Below are positions 39,396-48,670 of a stretch of 64,000 nucleotides of DNA, one piece after another. The stretch is from contig NZ_LMGU01000001.1 in assembly GCF_001427525.1 (NCBI RefSeq), positions 1,149,788 to 1,213,787 of the forward strand, given 5' to 3'. The notes beneath the pieces are model-generated. The model saw only the letters and a list, made by a program, of their open reading frames with translations, was not told the origin of the DNA and did no database searches. How positions within the stretch are numbered: the stretch's first letter is position 1; the number at the start of each line of letters is the position of its first letter. Both the position numbers and the translations under genes were made by a program. Source of the DNA: Microbacterium sp. Root61 (lineage in GTDB: Bacteria; Actinomycetota; Actinomycetes; Actinomycetales; Microbacteriaceae).

Positions 39396-40181
39396 CTCGG
39401 CGTGGGGCATGAGCAGCCAGCCGTCGGGGTCGGCGGCCCAGGTGCGCCATCCTTCGGCGATGCGGGCCAGCGTCGCGTGGTCGGCGATGCCGAGGGAGAC
39501 CGCGTGCTCGGCGAACGCCGACGACACCGCCCGCTCGGCCCAGGCGCCGCCCCACCACGCGCGATCCTCCGGCGTCTCGAACAGCCAGAGCGCCGCGCTC
39601 GAGGTGATGTCGGTGAACCCCGCCTCACGCGCCCAGGTCTTGAGGCGACGGCCGGCGGCCGGTTCGCCGCTGACCCCGCGGTGCACGCGGAGGTACACCT
39701 CGAGCCATTCGTCGAGCGCGGGAACCTGGGGGTACCAGATGACGCCTTCGTAATCGACGTCGCGGGCCGCGACGACGCCGTCTGGGCGCACGACCCGACG
39801 GAACTCCCGCAGCGCCTCGACCGGCCGCGCCAGGTGCTGCAGCACCTGGTGCGCGTGCACGACGTCGACGCTGTCGTCGGGGAGGTCGAGGGCATACGCG
39901 TCGCCGACGGCGAACGTCAGGTTGTCGAGCCCCCGCTCGGCAGCGAGCGCGTTCGCCTTGGCCACGATCTCCGCGGAGTAGTCCACGCCCGTCACCGCGC
40001 CGGGGGCGACGATCTCCGCGAGATCGGCCGTGATCGTGCCCGGGCCGGCGCCGACGTCGAGCACGGTCTGCCCAGGCCTGAGCGAGGGCAGCAGGTACGC
40101 GGCGGAGTTCTCGGCCGTGCGCCACTCGTGCGAACTCAGCACGCTCGGGTGGTGACCGTGGGTGTACTTCTCAGTCGACAT
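39378..40181 (-). CDS. Class I SAM-dependent methyltransferase (UbiE/Methyltransf_11-like)
   Basis: 267 residues. SAM motif I is VLDVGAGPGTITADLAEI (about 40-57), the acidic loop is VTGVDYSAEIVAKANAL, and motif post-II is FAVGDAYALDLPDDSVDVVH. The C-terminal third is a substrate domain. The substrate is not recognisable. It is divergent from the metal ATPase gene, with 49 bp between. Confidence 0.88.
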   Translation of the reverse strand: MSTEKYTHGHHPSVLSSHEWRTAENSAAYLLPSLRPGQTVLDVGAGPGTITADLAEIVAPGAVTGVDYSAEIVAKANALAAERGLDNLTFAVGDAYALDLPDDSVDVVHAHQVLQHLARPVEALREFRRVVRPDGVVAARDVDYEGVIWYPQVPALDEWLEVYLRVHRGVSGEPAAGRRLKTWAREAGFTDITSSAALWLFETPEDRAWWGGAWAERAVSSAFAEHAVSLGIADHATLARIAEGWRTWAADPDGWLLMPHAEVLARG

Positions 40182-40230
40182 AGGTTGAGGCTATCGCCGC
40201 CATGAGGAGGCGCCGGACCGGTGGCGCGCG

Positions 40231-42162
40231 GTGACGCCGACCGGCATTGTGGTGGACATGGGTGTCCTCCGCTGGCTGCTGCGCTACCCGATCGTGTGGT
40301 TGACCCTCCTCGTCGGCGCGACGGTGATCGTCCTCAGCGTCACGGGTGCCGAGCGTGCCGGGCAGTGGATCGCCGTGGTCTACGTATCGGCGGTGATCGT
40401 GTGGACGCTCGTCGGCATGATCCGAGACGTCCTGAAAGGCCACGTGGGCCTCGACATCCTCGCGGTCGTCGCGATGATCGCGACCCTGGCGGTCGGCGAG
40501 TACGTCGCCTCGCTCATCATCGTGCTGATGCTCTCCGGGGGCGAGGCGCTCGAGGACTATGCGGGCCGGCGTGCGAAGCGCGAGCTCACGGCTCTGCTGG
40601 ACCGCTCTCCTCAGGTCGCGCACGTCGTCCTGCATCCTGCGGACGAGAACTCGAACGACGTGCAGGATGCCGCGGCCGACGATGTGCGGATCGGCGACGT
40701 CCTGCTGGTCCGCCCCTCGGAGGTGGTCCCGGTCGATGGCATCCTCCTCTCCGATTCCGGATCGTTCGACGAGTCATCCCTCACGGGCGAGAGCATGCCC
40801 GTCGCACGTGTGGCCGGCGACGAGGTGCTCTCCGGCAGCGTGAACGGCTCCCGCGCGGTCCGGATCCGAGCCCTGCGTCGCAGCGGAGACAGTCAGTATC
40901 AGCAGATCGTCGCGCTGGTCCGGGATGCCCAGGAGTCCCGCGCACCGACCGTGCGCCTGGCCGACCGCTTCGCCATCCCGTTCACCGCCGTGTCGCTGGT
41001 GATCGCCGGCGCCGCCTGGGGGCTGTCCGGCGATCCGACGCGGTTCGCCGAGGTGCTCGTCCTCGCCACGCCGTGTCCGCTCCTGATCGCGGCGCCGGTG
41101 GCCTTCCTCGGCGGTCTGTCCCGGGCAGCGAAAACGGGCGTCATCATCAAGGGCGGCGCCGTCCTCGAGCAGCTCGCCCGCGTGCGCTCCGCCGCCTTCG
41201 ACAAGACCGGAACCCTCACCGAGGGTCGCCCCGACCTCGTCGAGGTGCGACCCGCCGCCGGCTTCACCGCCGACGAGCTCCTCGGACTCGCCGCCTCCGC
41301 CGAGCAGTACTCCAGTCATGTCCTGGCCGACGGCGTCAGGCGCGCCGCCGCCGCACGCGGCATCCCGATCCGACGCGCGCGCGATGCGAGCGAGGTGGCG
41401 ACCAACGGCGTCACAGCGACCATCGACGGCAGGGTCGTCGTGGTCGGCAAGCCCGCCTACGTCGCCTCGGTCGCCGCAGACACGGAGCGCACGCCGCTCG
41501 ACCCCGGCCAAGCGGCCGCGTACGTCGCCGTCGACGGTCGCTTCGCCGGTGGCCTCGTACTCGCCGACGACCCGCGTCCGGAGGCGGCCTCGGTGGTGTC
41601 CTGGCTGCGGAGCAACGGCGTCGCGCGAATCGTCATGCTCACCGGCGACGCCGACACCACGGCGCGCGCGATCGCGGACGCGGTCGGGATCGATGAGGTG
41701 CACGCCGAGCTCCTCCCGCCCGACAAGGTCCAGCTCGCCGCGCACCTGCGCCCGCGCCCGGTGCTGATGGTCGGCGACGGCGTCAACGACGCACCCGTAC
41801 TCGCGGCGGCCGACATCGGCATCGCGATGGGCGCGAAGGGGTCGACGGCAGCAGGGGACGCCGCGGATGCCGTCATCCTGAAGGACTCGCTCTCGAAGGT
41901 GGTCGACGCGGTCGCCATCGGCCGACACACGCTGCGCGTGGCGCTGACGGCCATCTGGATCGGCATCGCCCTGAGCATCGGCCTCATGCTGATCGCCGCG
42001 ACCGGCGTCATCCCCGCCGTCGCCGGAGCGCTCATCCAGGAGCTCGTCGATCTCGCGACCATCCTGTACGCGCTCCGCGCGCTGGGCGGGCGTCCGCCCG
42101 TGCTGCCCGCGAGCGCGTCGGCGACTCCGCTCCCCACCCCGGAGAGAGCTGATGCACAATAG
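40231..42162 (+). CDS. P1B-type heavy-metal-translocating ATPase without HMA domain
   Basis: 643 residues. It lacks an N-terminal metal-binding domain and begins directly with membrane helices. The actuator motif TGES, the metal-site motif ATPCPLLIAAP, the phosphorylation motif FDKTGTLTEG and the hinge MVGDGVNDAPVL are all present. The P1B His-Pro motif region reads EQYSSHVLADG, so the Pro after His is Val. The transported metal is uncertain. An ATG at 40258 is an alternative start. Confidence 0.9.
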   Translation: MTPTGIVVDMGVLRWLLRYPIVWLTLLVGATVIVLSVTGAERAGQWIAVVYVSAVIVWTLVGMIRDVLKGHVGLDILAVVAMIATLAVGEYVASLIIVLMLSGGEALEDYAGRRAKRELTALLDRSPQVAHVVLHPADENSNDVQDAAADDVRIGDVLLVRPSEVVPVDGILLSDSGSFDESSLTGESMPVARVAGDEVLSGSVNGSRAVRIRALRRSGDSQYQQIVALVRDAQESRAPTVRLADRFAIPFTAVSLVIAGAAWGLSGDPTRFAEVLVLATPCPLLIAAPVAFLGGLSRAAKTGVIIKGGAVLEQLARVRSAAFDKTGTLTEGRPDLVEVRPAAGFTADELLGLAASAEQYSSHVLADGVRRAAAARGIPIRRARDASEVATNGVTATIDGRVVVVGKPAYVASVAADTERTPLDPGQAAAYVAVDGRFAGGLVLADDPRPEAASVVSWLRSNGVARIVMLTGDADTTARAIADAVGIDEVHAELLPPDKVQLAAHLRPRPVLMVGDGVNDAPVLAAADIGIAMGAKGSTAAGDAADAVILKDSLSKVVDAVAIGRHTLRVALTAIWIGIALSIGLMLIAATGVIPAVAGALIQELVDLATILYALRALGGRPPVLPASASATPLPTPERADAQ

Positions 42163-42231
42163 AAGGAGGATGCCGCAACGCCGCGGCTCCGGAAGCGCAT
42201 AGCCCAAAAGGCCAGCCGAAAGAGGATCGCG

Positions 42232-43308
42232 ATGACCCACGCCCTGCCCCTGCCAGATTTCACCCACGAGCGCGTGGAGGTGATCACCGGACGGCGCAGT
42301 GGATTGTTCATCGCCGTCGCGCTGCACTCCTCCGTACTCGGCCCCGCCCTCGGCGGAGCCCGCCTGTGGACGTACCCCCAGTGGAGCGACGCGCTCACCG
42401 ACGCGCTCCGCCTCTCTGCCGCGATGACGTTGAAGAACGCCGCCGCAGGGCTGGACGCCGGAGGCGGCAAGTCGGTCATCCGACTCGAGCCCGGCATGAC
42501 GCTGGACGCGGACCGGCGCCGCGCCGCCTTCCTCGACCTCGGCGACGCCGTCGAGTCGCTGGGCGGTCTGTACCGCACCGCCGAGGACGTCGGATCGACG
42601 ACCGAAGACATGCTCGTGGTCAGCGAGCGCACGTCGCACGTCGTGGGCCTTCCCGAGGCCGGTGGCGGCTCGGGTGAGCCCGCCGGACCCACGAGCGTCG
42701 GCGTCTACGAAGCACTGCGCGCCACGCTCGAGCGCGTCACCGGGGCGGCCGACGTCGCCGGCCGCCGCATCACGATCTCGGGCCTCGGCCAGGTCGGCAG
42801 CCGACTCGCCGTCCGGCTCGCCGCCGAGGGCGCGATCCTCGCCGTGACCGACGTCAATCCCGACAAGCGCGACCTCGCGGTCGAGCTCGGCGCGCAGTGG
42901 TGCGTCCCGGGCACCGAGCACCTCGTCCCCGCGGACGTCTTCGTCCCGGCCGGCATCGGCGGGCTGTTGACCGACGCGGTCATCGACGAGCTCGACGCCG
43001 CCGCCGTGTGCGGCCCTGCGAACAACCCGCTGGCAGCCCACGAGGGCGCCGCGCGACTCGCGGCACGCGGCATCCTGTACGCACCGGACTTCGTCGTGAA
43101 CGCGGGGGGTGTGATCTACCTCGACCTCGAGGCCAAGCAGCTCGGCACGCGGCCGGAGATCATGCACCGCGTCGCCGCGATCGGCGACACCGTACGCCGC
43201 ATCTTCGACGAATCCGAGGCGCGCGGCATCACGCCGCTGGCCGCCGCGGAGGCTCTGGCCGCGGCGCGGCTCGCCGCGGGCGACCGCCACCACGCCCTCG
43301 CGGGCTGA
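42232..43308 (+). CDS. Glu/Leu/Phe/Val dehydrogenase family protein (leucine/valine-dehydrogenase-like)
   Basis: 358 residues. The catalytic-Lys loop GLDAGGGKSVIRL (about 78-90), the Rossmann motif ISGLGQVGSRLAVRLAAEG (about 183-201) and the VCGPANNPLA cofactor contact match branched-chain or phenylalanine dehydrogenases more than the longer GdhA. It would oxidatively deaminate an amino acid with NAD+. A perfect hairpin follows the gene. Confidence 0.88.
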   Translation: MTHALPLPDFTHERVEVITGRRSGLFIAVALHSSVLGPALGGARLWTYPQWSDALTDALRLSAAMTLKNAAAGLDAGGGKSVIRLEPGMTLDADRRRAAFLDLGDAVESLGGLYRTAEDVGSTTEDMLVVSERTSHVVGLPEAGGGSGEPAGPTSVGVYEALRATLERVTGAADVAGRRITISGLGQVGSRLAVRLAAEGAILAVTDVNPDKRDLAVELGAQWCVPGTEHLVPADVFVPAGIGGLLTDAVIDELDAAAVCGPANNPLAAHEGAARLAARGILYAPDFVVNAGGVIYLDLEAKQLGTRPEIMHRVAAIGDTVRRIFDESEARGITPLAAAEALAAARLAAGDRHHALAG

Positions 43309-43312
43309 GTCC

Positions 43313-43355
43313 GTGTCTCACGCCCCGCGGGACTCGGTCTCGCGGGGCGTGACAC
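43313..43355 (+). terminator. Hairpin terminator after the amino-acid dehydrogenase
   Basis: TCACGCCCCGCG pairs with 43341-43352 (12 bp, 11-nt loop) and the stem extends past a one-base bulge. It starts 5 bp after the stop. Confidence 0.7.
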
Positions 43356-43366
43356 CTGATCGCACG

Positions 43367-43389
43367 ACTGACAGGATGTCCCTGTCAGT
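43367..43389 (+). promoter_or_regulatory. TetR-like operator palindrome upstream of the acyl-CoA ligase
   Basis: ACTGACAGG-N5-CCTGTCAGT is a perfect 9-bp dyad ending 23 bp before the ligase start and 12 bp before its AAAGGAG ribosome-binding site. The geometry fits TetR-family operators (FadR/AcrR style). No TetR gene is in the neighbourhood. Confidence 0.6.
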
Positions 43390-43412
43390 GTCAGCGCGTC
43401 AAAGGAGACCGC

Positions 43413-45005
43413 ATGTTCCGAAGCCCCACCCCGGATGTCGAGATCCCGGATGTCAGCATCTACGACTACCTCTTCGCGTCGCTCACCGACGATGAACTCG
43501 GTCGCATCGCCCTGATCGATCCCGCCACCGGTGCCGAGACGACATACGGCGCGCTGCGCGGGCAGGTGCTCGCGTTCGCGGGCGCCCTGGCGGCGCGCGG
43601 CGTCGACACCGACACGGTTCTCGGGCTGCTGTGCCCGAACGTCCCTGCGTTCGCGACCGTGTTCCACGGCGCGCTGCGAGCCGGAGCAACCGTGACCACG
43701 GTGAACTCCCTGTACACGCCCGGTGAGATCGAGAAGCAGCTGAAGGATGCCGGGGCCACCTGGCTCGTCACCGTATCGCCGCTGCTGCCCGGCGCGAAGG
43801 CCGCCGCCGCGGCGTGCGGCATCCCCGACGACCACCTCATCGTCCTGGACGGCGCCGAAGGCCACGCGAACCTGCGGGAGCTCCTCACGGAGCAGGCCCC
43901 CGCCCCAGAAGTCTCCTTCGAGCCGGCGACGCACGTCGCCGTGCTCCCCTACTCCAGCGGCACGACCGGCGTCCCGAAGGGGGTCATGCTCAGCCATCGC
44001 AACCTGGTGGCCAACGTGCAGCAGTCCCGCGCGAACATCGAGCTCCTCGCCTCCGACCGCGTGCTCGCGGTGCTGCCGTTCTTCCACATCTACGGCATGA
44101 CCGTGCTCCTGAACCTGGCCCTGCGGCAGCGCGCGAGTCTCGTCACGATGCCGCGGTTCGATCTCGTCGACTTCTTGACGAACATCCAGACCTATCAGTG
44201 CACGTACCTGTACATCGCTCCGCCGATCGCCGTCGCACTCGCCAAGCATCCCGTCGTCGACCAGTACGACATATCCAGCGTGCACACGGTGTTCTCCGGC
44301 GCCGCGCCGCTCGACGGCGAGACCGCCGAGACGGCGGGTCGCCGCATCCACGCCCGCATGATGCAGGGCTACGGGATGAGCGAACTGAGCCCCGTTTCGC
44401 ACGCGATGCAGTCGGCACGTCACGACATCCCGGTCAGCTCGGTCGGCACGCTGCTCCCCAATCAGGAGTGCAAGCTCATCGACACCGAGACCGGCGCGGA
44501 GATCACCGAGCTCGGCGAGAACGGCGAGACCGCTCCGGGCGAACTGTGGATCAAGGGCCCCAACGTCATGCTCGGCTACCTCAACAAGCCCGACGCGACG
44601 GCCGAGACCCTCGACGCCGACGGCTTCCTGCACACCGGCGACATCGCGGTCTACCACGAGGGCGGCTACTTCTCGATCGTCGACCGCGTCAAGGAGCTCA
44701 TCAAGTACAAGGGCTACCAGATCGCGCCCGCCGAGCTCGAGGCGCTGCTCCTCTCGCATCCGAAAGTGATGGATGCGGCGGTCATCGGCGTGCTCGACGA
44801 GGACAACCAGGAGATCCCGAAGGCGTTCGTCGTCGCCGCGCCGGATTCGGGCCTCACCGACGCGGAGGTGATGGCGTTCGTCGCCGAGAACGTCGCGCCG
44901 CACAAGAAGATCCGGCGCGTCGAGTTCATCGACGCGATCCCAAAGTCGACGGCCGGGAAGATCCTGCGCAAGGACCTGCGCGCCCGCGAGGTGGCCGCCG
45001 GCTGA
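43413..45005 (+). CDS. AMP-dependent acyl-CoA synthetase/ligase (4-coumarate-CoA-ligase-like)
   Basis: 530 residues. The ATP loop is YSSGTTGVPKGVMLSH (about 177-192). Other motifs are QGYGMSELSPVSH, FLHTGDIAVYHEGGYFSIVD and the catalytic-Lys region PKSTAGKILRKDL near the C-terminus. It activates a carboxylic acid as an acyl-adenylate and transfers it to CoA; an aryl or medium-chain acid is likely. It is monocistronic under the TetR-like palindrome. Confidence 0.92.
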   Translation: MFRSPTPDVEIPDVSIYDYLFASLTDDELGRIALIDPATGAETTYGALRGQVLAFAGALAARGVDTDTVLGLLCPNVPAFATVFHGALRAGATVTTVNSLYTPGEIEKQLKDAGATWLVTVSPLLPGAKAAAAACGIPDDHLIVLDGAEGHANLRELLTEQAPAPEVSFEPATHVAVLPYSSGTTGVPKGVMLSHRNLVANVQQSRANIELLASDRVLAVLPFFHIYGMTVLLNLALRQRASLVTMPRFDLVDFLTNIQTYQCTYLYIAPPIAVALAKHPVVDQYDISSVHTVFSGAAPLDGETAETAGRRIHARMMQGYGMSELSPVSHAMQSARHDIPVSSVGTLLPNQECKLIDTETGAEITELGENGETAPGELWIKGPNVMLGYLNKPDATAETLDADGFLHTGDIAVYHEGGYFSIVDRVKELIKYKGYQIAPAELEALLLSHPKVMDAAVIGVLDEDNQEIPKAFVVAAPDSGLTDAEVMAFVAENVAPHKKIRRVEFIDAIPKSTAGKILRKDLRAREVAAG

Positions 45006-45011
45006 CGCGGG

Positions 45012-46241
45012 TCAGTCGGCGACGACCTCGTCGACAGTCGCTGCGACCGGTCTCCGGCCGGTCGCAGCGAACACTCCCGCGCACAGGACGACCGCGAAGG
45101 TCAGGTAGATGAGCACGCGGTAGTCCACCGCGGCGATGATGGCGGCACCCACGATCGTGGCGATCGTCTGCGGCACGTTCACCGCGACGTTGCTCGCCGC
45201 CGACGTTCGCCCCTGCAGGCTCGCCGGGGTCGCCTTCTGGCGCAGCGTCGCGAAGCCGACGACGATGATCGGGATGCTGAACCCCACGAGCGCCATGCCC
45301 ACCGCGACCAGCACGATCGAGTTCCACGCCGTGGGGAGGCATCCGATCGCCATCAGCACCATCCCGAGGCCCACGGCACGGCCCTCGCCGATGCCGCGGA
45401 CGATCCTCGCCGACAACACGCCCCCGATGAGGGCGCCAACGCCCTGCAGCGGAACGATGACGCCGAGGGTCGCGGCCGGCACGTTCAACCCCTGCTCGAG
45501 CGTCGGGAACACCGTCACATTGATGAGGCCGATCGCACCGAAGGCGATGGCCATCGCGAGCGTCAGGCGGTTGAGCACCGGAGTGCGGAAGAGGTGGGTG
45601 AACCCCGCGCCGAGATCGCGCCAGTAGTGCGAGCCCTCGGTGGGCTTCTCGTGGGGTGATTCGACGACGCGAACGCGTGACATCAGCATGGCGGTCACGG
45701 CGAAGCTCACGGCGGTCAGCGCGATCACCGCGGATGGCCCGGCGAACACATACAGCGCAGTGCCGATCAGGGGCGAGATCAGCCGGAACCCTTGGTCGAT
45801 CGTCGTGAGCACGCCGTTGGCGGAGGCGAGGCGGTCGTCCTCGATCATGTCGCGGATCAGGCCCGACTGCGCGGCCGCGGTCAGATAGCCGATACAGCCG
45901 TAGAGGAAAATCACGACGTACACGAGCCAGACGGCGTCGAGCGGCTGCACCAGCAGCAGAGCGAGCACGATCGGCACGATGAGGATGTTCGCGATGATCA
46001 GCAGCCGCTTGCGCGAGAAGCGGTCGGCGAGCATCCCGAGGAAGGGGGCGAGAATGGCGGGGAGTCCCAGCGCGATGAAGACGGCCGCGGCCGCGGCATC
46101 CGATCCGGTGAGGTCCTTCACCCACACGGCCGCCATCAGGAACAGGGCGCTGTCGCCGAGGTTGGTGAAGACCCACGCCGCCGTCAGCTGCCGGAAGCCG
46201 GGGATCCCCCAGGCGGTGACCTGGTTCTTCTCCCTGCTCAT
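45012..46241 (-). CDS. MFS transporter (macrolide-efflux-type)
   Basis: 409 residues, about 12 hydrophobic segments. FRQLTAAWVFTNLGDSALFL and LPAILAPFLGMLADRFSRKR (motif A between helices 2 and 3) are typical of MFS_3-type drug exporters. Its start overlaps the stop of the upstream ArsR-like gene by 4 bp, so the two form a regulator-exporter operon. Confidence 0.88.
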   Translation of the reverse strand: MSREKNQVTAWGIPGFRQLTAAWVFTNLGDSALFLMAAVWVKDLTGSDAAAAAVFIALGLPAILAPFLGMLADRFSRKRLLIIANILIVPIVLALLLVQPLDAVWLVYVVIFLYGCIGYLTAAAQSGLIRDMIEDDRLASANGVLTTIDQGFRLISPLIGTALYVFAGPSAVIALTAVSFAVTAMLMSRVRVVESPHEKPTEGSHYWRDLGAGFTHLFRTPVLNRLTLAMAIAFGAIGLINVTVFPTLEQGLNVPAATLGVIVPLQGVGALIGGVLSARIVRGIGEGRAVGLGMVLMAIGCLPTAWNSIVLVAVGMALVGFSIPIIVVGFATLRQKATPASLQGRTSAASNVAVNVPQTIATIVGAAIIAAVDYRVLIYLTFAVVLCAGVFAATGRRPVAATVDEVVAD

Positions 46242-46861
46242 CGTTCGTCCGTGTCAGGGGTCATGCCCGCGTAGGGGCTGGAGAACGGCTCCGGGTTGGC
46301 GACGGCGACCATGCGGGAGAACCGAGACCCTGGCGGTCGCTTCGACGGATCGGCGGCGCGTCCGGCGAAGCGCTCGGTGATGTCCTGGAGGTCGCGACTG
46401 AGTTGCGCGAGTTCCTCCTCCGTCGCCCAGAACGAGCTGCGCGTGAAGGTGGATGCCTGCACCCAGCGGTCCTCTTCCGCGTCGGCCTGACCGAAGAACG
46501 CGCGGGTGCGCTGCCACTCGCTGTCGAGGCCGAGGACGGCGAGTTCCTGCGTCGCCCGCAGGGAACCCGGCTGCTCGGGGTCGGGGCGCATGTCCCAGGA
46601 ATGTGCGACGGCGCGCCACGGCTTCTCCCGGCCGCGGCCGGGCGCGCGCTCGATGAAGCCGTACTTCTCCAGCGTGCGCAGGTGGAACGAGCAACTCGCA
46701 GCCGACTCCCCCAGGATCTCCGCGCACTCGGTCGCCGTGACCTCCTCGCGCTCCGTGAAGATGTCGAAAAGCTGCAGCCGCAGTGGGTGCGCCAACGCCC
46801 GAAGACGCGCAGGATCGCTGATGCGCGCCCGGCCGGCGTGGTCGGTCTGTGGTTCGGTCAC
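46238..46861 (-). CDS. ArsR-like winged-helix transcriptional regulator
   Basis: 207 residues. RLRALAHPLRLQLFDIFTER then TATECAEILGESAASCSFHL is the ArsR/HTH_20-type winged helix (residues 18-80). The C-terminal 120 residues form an unknown sensing or dimer domain. It is cotranscribed with the MFS exporter and likely represses it from the palindrome at 46878-46907. Confidence 0.88.
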   Translation of the reverse strand: MTEPQTDHAGRARISDPARLRALAHPLRLQLFDIFTEREEVTATECAEILGESAASCSFHLRTLEKYGFIERAPGRGREKPWRAVAHSWDMRPDPEQPGSLRATQELAVLGLDSEWQRTRAFFGQADAEEDRWVQASTFTRSSFWATEEELAQLSRDLQDITERFAGRAADPSKRPPGSRFSRMVAVANPEPFSSPYAGMTPDTDER

Positions 46862-46877
46862 GCAGCAAGGCTAGATT

Positions 46878-46907
46878 CTAAAGACTCCTTTCGCAAGACT
46901 TCTTTAG
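46878..46907 (-). promoter_or_regulatory. Palindrome upstream of the ArsR-like gene
   Basis: CTAAAGA-N16-TCTTTAG is a perfect 7-bp dyad in an AT-rich patch 17 bp before the start codon, the natural autoregulatory operator. Binding is inferred. Confidence 0.6.
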
Positions 46908-46919
46908 GATAGGACGGAA

Positions 46920-46954
46920 CAACGCCCCTCGACCGAGAGAGTCGAGGGGCGTTG
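46920..46954 (-). terminator. Hairpin terminator after the surface-protein gene
   Basis: CAACGCCCCTCGAC pairs with 46941-46954 (14 bp, 7-nt loop), 15 bp after the stop on the minus strand. Confidence 0.7.
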
Positions 46955-46968
46955 GGTCGGGTGGCAGG

Positions 46969-48453
46969 CTACGCGCGGCTGCGGCGGCGGGCGACCAGCA
47001 CCGCGCCGAGGCCGAGCAGCGTCAGCATCATGGCGACCCACGGAGTCGGGCTGACGTCGGAGCCGGACGCGGCGAGCGTCTTCGGCAGCACCGGGATCGG
47101 AGTGGGCGTCGGCGTCACGGGCGCGGCGACGACGTTCACGATCGCGGTGACCTCGAAGCTGCCCCCCTCACCCTGCTCGATCAACGCCGTGATGGTATGC
47201 GGCCCGAGCGTGGTGAAGGCGATGACGCCGGTGTCCGGATCGATGACATCGGTCGGGTCGCTGCTGCTCAGGGTGATCCAGCACCAGTTGCAGTCCAGTC
47301 CGTCGATCATGTTACGGGCGAAGCTGTTGCCGAACTCATCGACGGCACTGAGGTAGGCCGACGATGTCCCCCCGGTGACGACGGTGTCCGGCGTCATCTT
47401 CAGCTCGGCGTCAGAGATGTAACCCGAGTGCGTGACGGGAACCTCGACGCTGCTCACGACTGCCGGGAAGCCCTTGAGCGTCGCCGTCACGACACGATCC
47501 CCGACGAGGTGCGCCGCCAGGTAGACCTCGAACCCGAAGTAGCTGATGCGATCCTTCGGATGGCTGCTGGTGAAGGTGACGAGATCGGTGATGTCGGCGC
47601 CGCCGCCGGGGCTCGTGTCTGTGACGACGAGGTCGATGTAGTCGCCGGCCGGTGCGGCATCCGGGCTGCCCTCGTAGGTGACCGCGATGCTGGTGATTCC
47701 GACGGGTGCCCACTGCGCGAACGCCCATTGGTACCCCGGAGTCAGGACGGTGGCCTCCGTGAAGGCCGACCCGCTCGCATCGCTCATCGTGTTCCAGGAC
47801 GCGATCGTCGCATGGGTGCGCACGAAGTCGGGCAACGCGATGCCGGCGGCGGCCATCGTGGGTGCGTAGATCGTGACATCCACCCAGCTGGAGTCCGCCA
47901 GGTTGTCGACGAACCGGACGGTGGAGTTGTTTCCGCTCACCTCGACAGTCGGGCTGATCGCCGTCGTGATGGTGCCTCCGTTTGCGATCGAGTACATCCC
48001 GGCGAGAGTGCGCGGAGTCGCATCCGACACGATCCTGCCTGTCGCTCCGACCGTCACCTCGGCGTAGTTCTGCATGGTCATGTCCTCCGCCAGGACCAGC
48101 GTCCCGTGGATGTTCATGGTCCCGCTGCGATTGAACTGGCTGGCGATGATGGTGAGTGTCTTGCCCTCGTTCACCGTGATGTCGCTGGCGAAGAGCACAT
48201 GGTCATCAAGATCGAGAGTGACATCCCTGTCGATCACCAGTGGTTCGGTGGACGCCCAGATATCGGCACTGAGCGTGACCGTCGCATCCGTACCGGGAGA
48301 GAGAGCCGCCTGCAGGTCACCGATCGTGCCTACGGATGCGGCGTGCGCCGCCATCGGCACCGCCCCGAAGGTGAAGACGGCGGTGGCGGCGATCAGCACG
48401 CCGACCAGGACATTGCGCGACGTTGCGCGGAGGGACTTCACGTACGAGGACAA
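46969..48453 (-). CDS. Secreted surface protein with degenerate sortase-sorting tail
   Basis: 494 residues. The signal peptide covers residues 1 to about 38 (VLVGVLIAATAVFTFGAVP then AAHA). Residues 50-180 are rich in short beta segments with Asp, Thr and Val, resembling a pectate-lyase-like solenoid. Later parts look like immunoglobulin-type repeats (VTGGTSSAYLSAVDEFGN). The end has a Pro/Thr linker, LAASG at 460-464, a hydrophobic helix and ARRRSRA, a cell-wall-anchor layout in which the Thr of LAxTG is Ser. The role is unknown, perhaps adhesion. Confidence 0.75.
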   Translation of the reverse strand: MSSYVKSLRATSRNVLVGVLIAATAVFTFGAVPMAAHAASVGTIGDLQAALSPGTDATVTLSADIWASTEPLVIDRDVTLDLDDHVLFASDITVNEGKTLTIIASQFNRSGTMNIHGTLVLAEDMTMQNYAEVTVGATGRIVSDATPRTLAGMYSIANGGTITTAISPTVEVSGNNSTVRFVDNLADSSWVDVTIYAPTMAAAGIALPDFVRTHATIASWNTMSDASGSAFTEATVLTPGYQWAFAQWAPVGITSIAVTYEGSPDAAPAGDYIDLVVTDTSPGGGADITDLVTFTSSHPKDRISYFGFEVYLAAHLVGDRVVTATLKGFPAVVSSVEVPVTHSGYISDAELKMTPDTVVTGGTSSAYLSAVDEFGNSFARNMIDGLDCNWCWITLSSSDPTDVIDPDTGVIAFTTLGPHTITALIEQGEGGSFEVTAIVNVVAAPVTPTPTPIPVLPKTLAASGSDVSPTPWVAMMLTLLGLGAVLVARRRSRA

Positions 48454-48670
48454 CGCAGACCACTTTCGGAAGCCGAGCTAGGGACAGGGACCAGCGTCAG
48501 CCCGACTGAATCGAACTCACGTCTCATTTCAAACTAGCATGAACATTCACGCCGGACTGTTGTCTGATCCGACCAGGTCCACGCAGTCCCGTCATCGCGA
48601 TCTCCAACCAGCGTCATCCCCGCCGACAGAGTTCCGAAGCATCCCGAACCGTCTTCCACCGGAGCTACGC

